Source of the DNA: Bacteroidales bacterium
GTDB lineage: Bacteria > Bacteroidota > Bacteroidia > Bacteroidales > VadinHA17
Direction: 5' to 3'
DNA: 7,228 nucleotides
NCBI GenBank assembly: GCA_029935275.1
Contig: JAOZKQ010000101.1
Coordinates: 1 to 7,228, forward strand
The notes under the pieces: generated by a model
Told to the model about the DNA's origin: nothing
Seen by the model: the letters and a program-made list of their open reading frames with translations, nothing else
Databases searched by the model: none
Shown here: one piece after another, positions 5,413 to 7,228 of the stretch
How positions within the stretch are numbered: the first letter of the stretch is position 1
How the letters are laid out: each line of letters begins with the position of its first letter
Position numbers and translations under genes: made by a program

Positions 5413-6708
5413 TTATAAATGAGTAATTAGTTTTTCAAGGCCAATCAACCTGGAGCCTTTCAGTAATAAGGTGTTGTTGACCGGTGGATGTGCTTTAAAA
5501 TATGCAATAAGTTCATTTATTTCAGGAAATGTCCGGATATCCATCCCCTCTGTTGCTTTCGTGAAATTCTCGCCAACCAGTATAAGTTTTACATTGGGCT
5601 GGTCTTTAATTAATTCTGCAATCCTGCGATGTTCAAAATATGTGTCGCCTCCCAGTTCCAGCATATCTCCCAATACTAATATTTTACTTGGCTCTTTTAA
5701 CTTAAGGAATTCTTTAATAGCAGCTTCCATACTTGTAGGGTTGGCATTGTATGCATCCAGAATAAGAGTGTTATTCCGGGAGTTGAAAACCTGTGACCTG
5801 TTGTTGTGGGGGATGTAAGATTCTACCGCTGATTTGATTTTTTTAGGTTCAAGGCCAAAATGCATGCCTACTGCAATGCTGGCAATAAGGTTCTCGAGGT
5901 TATAGGACCCAAAAAGGTGGGTCTTTAAGTCGAATTCTTCATTATTAATTTTCCAATAAACCTCCATAAAAGGTACAGAACTAATTATCTTAAAACTACC
6001 ATTATGTTCAATACCAGTTGGATTGTATGGAATGGTTTTGTCAGAAGGCTGAATCAGGCTGTTAAGTAATCTGTTTCCGGTATTGATAAATATACTTCCA
6101 TTATTTGCCCGAAGCCAATCATAAAGCTCGGACTTGGCTTTTACAACATTTTCAAAAGAACCAAATTCCCCAATATGTGCACGGCCAATATTTGTTATTA
6201 AACCATGAGTAGGTTCGATAATTTTACAAAGATCTGCAATTTCTCCCGGATGATTTGCCCCAACTTCCACAATTCCAAATTGTGTTTCAGGCTTAATTTT
6301 TAATAATGTAAGTGGTACGCCAATATGATTATTTAGATTTCCTTTTGTTGATATTACTTTAAATTTCAATCCCATTATAGTGGAAAGCAACTCTTTTGTA
6401 GTTGTTTTACCATTGGATCCTGTAATGGCAATAATAGGAATATCAATCTGTTCTCTATGGTATTTTGCCAGAGATTGTAAAGTTTGCAGCACATCTTCCA
6501 CCAATATATTGCGGGCATCCTTTTTTAAGGAAGAATCGTCAATAATGGCGTAGGAACATCCATTTTCAATAGCTGTTTCAGCATATTTATTTCCATCAAA
6601 ATTCTCACCTTTCAAAGCGAAGAATATAGATCCCTCTATAATATTTCTGGAATCGGTAGTGATGCCAGAAGTGGCAAGGAAGATGCTATGAAGTTTTTTA
6701 ATATTCAT
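5413..6708 (-). CDS. murF: UDP-N-acetylmuramoyl-tripeptide--D-alanyl-D-alanine ligase
   Basis: Cytosolic ATP-dependent ligase that adds D-Ala-D-Ala to the UDP-MurNAc tripeptide, the last soluble step of peptidoglycan precursor synthesis. The 431-residue protein shows the three Mur-ligase domains: an N-terminal substrate-binding domain with TTDSR (17-21) and FFALKGENFDG (29-39), the central ATPase with the P-loop ITGSNGKTTTKE (95-106), TKGNLNNHIGVPLTLL (121-136), EVGANHPGEI (148-157), NIGRAHIGEFGS (173-184) and the lysine-bearing KAKSELYDWL segment (190-199), and a C-terminal domain with LDAYNANPTSMEAA (317-330) and LVLGDMLELG (344-353). DAYNANP separates MurF from MurE and MurC. Length is slightly short of the E. 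coli enzyme, normal for Bacteroidota. The ATG at 6708 lies 14 bases after a strong terminator hairpin that ends gldJ, with no Shine-Dalgarno site and no obvious promoter between, so read-through from gldJ may matter. Confidence 0.96.
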   Translation of the reverse strand: MNIKKLHSIFLATSGITTDSRNIIEGSIFFALKGENFDGNKYAETAIENGCSYAIIDDSSLKKDARNILVEDVLQTLQSLAKYHREQIDIPIIAITGSNGKTTTKELLSTIMGLKFKVISTKGNLNNHIGVPLTLLKIKPETQFGIVEVGANHPGEIADLCKIIEPTHGLITNIGRAHIGEFGSFENVVKAKSELYDWLRANNGSIFINTGNRLLNSLIQPSDKTIPYNPTGIEHNGSFKIISSVPFMEVYWKINNEEFDLKTHLFGSYNLENLIASIAVGMHFGLEPKKIKSAVESYIPHNNRSQVFNSRNNTLILDAYNANPTSMEAAIKEFLKLKEPSKILVLGDMLELGGDTYFEHRRIAELIKDQPNVKLILVGENFTKATEGMDIRTFPEINELIAYFKAHPPVNNTLLLKGSRLIGLEKLITHL

Positions 6709-6721
6709 TTGGTGCTAAAAT

Positions 6722-6752
6722 AAAAAAACCTCATTAAAAAATGAGGTTTTTT
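6722..6752 (-). terminator. Strong hairpin terminator between gldJ and murF
   Basis: AAAAAACCTCAT (6723-6734) and ATGAGGTTTTTT (6741-6752) are a perfect 12-base inverted repeat around a six-base A/T loop. It is symmetrical, with a T run on either strand, so it could act in both directions; in context it terminates gldJ transcription, about 20 bases after the gldJ stop codon. Because murF begins just downstream in the same direction, it may act as a partial terminator within a gldJ-murF unit. Confidence 0.85.
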
Positions 6753-6770
6753 CTTAAGTATTTATTTTTT

Positions 6771-7228
6771 TTACATTCCGGATGGAGATCCAACCCGTAT
6801 CATAGCACATCTGAAACCAATATCATCGCGCGATTCACCTTCATCAAGGAACCTCCTTGATCCCGGAGATAACCAATAAGGTTTGTCTCGCCATGAACCA
6901 CCTTTATATACTCTTGCTTTATCAGAGATAAGTGAGTTAAAGTCATTAGGATCCTGTGAATACATGTTTCCTTGAGCATTTGGATTATTTGTATTCCAAT
7001 CTGAACCACCTGATGGTTTTAATGAAGATGTGACATCTCCATCTTTGTAATTTCTGTTATCTGCTTTTTGATAATTATGTCTTCCTGCTGCTTCATCGGG
7101 GCTGATCTCTACGTATTGGAGTCTTCCCAAACTGTCTTTTTCAGCAACAGAACCATCTTCATTTCTTGCTTTCACTTTAAATACGTTTCCTCTAAATGGG
7201 TTAAATTCATCAACTTCCTGATGGTTAA
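6771..7228 (-). CDS. gldJ: Gliding motility / T9SS lipoprotein GldJ (C-terminal part, 5' end outside window)
   Basis: The frame is open to the right edge of the window and stops at 6771-6773, giving 152 C-terminal residues. They belong to the formylglycine-generating-enzyme-like (FGE-sulfatase/SUMF1) fold used by GldJ and GldK; the diagnostic end of that fold is seen as ARVYKGGSWRDKPYWLSPG, then RRFLDEGESRDDIGFRCAMIRVG. The preceding NPFRGNVFK and DSLGRLQYVEISPDEAAGR segments match GldJ as remembered, and GldK is less likely. GldJ is an outer-membrane lipoprotein needed for gliding and for stability of the type IX secretion core in Flavobacterium. The lipoprotein signal itself is outside the window and cannot be checked. 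A GTG at 7175 could be mistaken for a start, but the homologous reading upstream of it shows it is internal. It is followed by a strong terminator and murF. Confidence 0.88.
   Translation of the reverse strand, partial: NHQEVDEFNPFRGNVFKVKARNEDGSVAEKDSLGRLQYVEISPDEAAGRHNYQKADNRNYKDGDVTSSLKPSGGSDWNTNNPNAQGNMYSQDPNDFNSLISDKARVYKGGSWRDKPYWLSPGSRRFLDEGESRDDIGFRCAMIRVGSPSGM

Noticed and set aside
5471..5818. A 115-codon plus-strand reading frame
   Set aside because: It is wholly antisense to murF, whose protein motifs are unmistakable, and shows no family features of its own.
7173..7175. GTG as the start of a short separate protein on the minus strand
   Set aside because: The frame continues upstream to the window edge with GldJ-like residues (NPFRGNVFK), so this codon is internal.

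Overview
The window looks like a piece of a Bacteroidota chromosome, probably from a gliding or type IX-secreting lineage of the Bacteroidales/Marinilabiliales kind. Three things suggest this: a GldJ-type gliding/T9SS lipoprotein beside murF, an AT-rich sequence with very few Shine-Dalgarno sites, and several matches to the Bacteroidota -7 promoter element TAnnTTTG. The order-level placement is inference. No phage, IS transposase, CRISPR array, tRNA or rRNA was seen.

Layout. Plus strand, left to right: the 3' part of a y4uC-like aldehyde dehydrogenase (1-1131); a LysE-family exporter (1334-1960); a 428-base non-coding stretch (1961-2388) that is unusually rich in inverted repeats; an M19 (renal-type) dipeptidase predicted to be a lipoprotein (2389-3594); a 201-base spacer carrying a compact palindromic, REP-like element (3595-3795); and a CPBP-family intramembrane protease (3796-4497). 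Minus strand, right to left: the C-terminal part of gldJ (7228-6771), a strong hairpin terminator, murF (6708-5413), a 213-base spacer with a promoter-like motif, and ppa, a family I inorganic pyrophosphatase (5199-4528). The CPBP gene and ppa converge with only 30 bases between their stop codons.

Function. The right half is housekeeping and cell envelope: MurF adds D-Ala-D-Ala to the peptidoglycan precursor, Ppa removes pyrophosphate from biosynthetic reactions, and GldJ belongs to the gliding/T9SS machinery. The left half is a loose run of metabolic and membrane genes (aldehyde oxidation, small-molecule export, dipeptide cleavage, membrane proteolysis) with large gaps, so probably separate transcription units.

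The most interesting part is 2109-2352, just upstream of the dipeptidase. It holds a 23-base terminal inverted repeat with two mismatches. Inside lie a long rod-like hairpin with G-U pairs, a second and a third hairpin, and a 9-base loop-to-tail complementarity with pseudoknot topology. A promoter-like motif sits in the left arm. It may be a structured non-coding RNA, a cis-acting leader of the dipeptidase gene, or a MITE-like element; the sequence alone does not decide.
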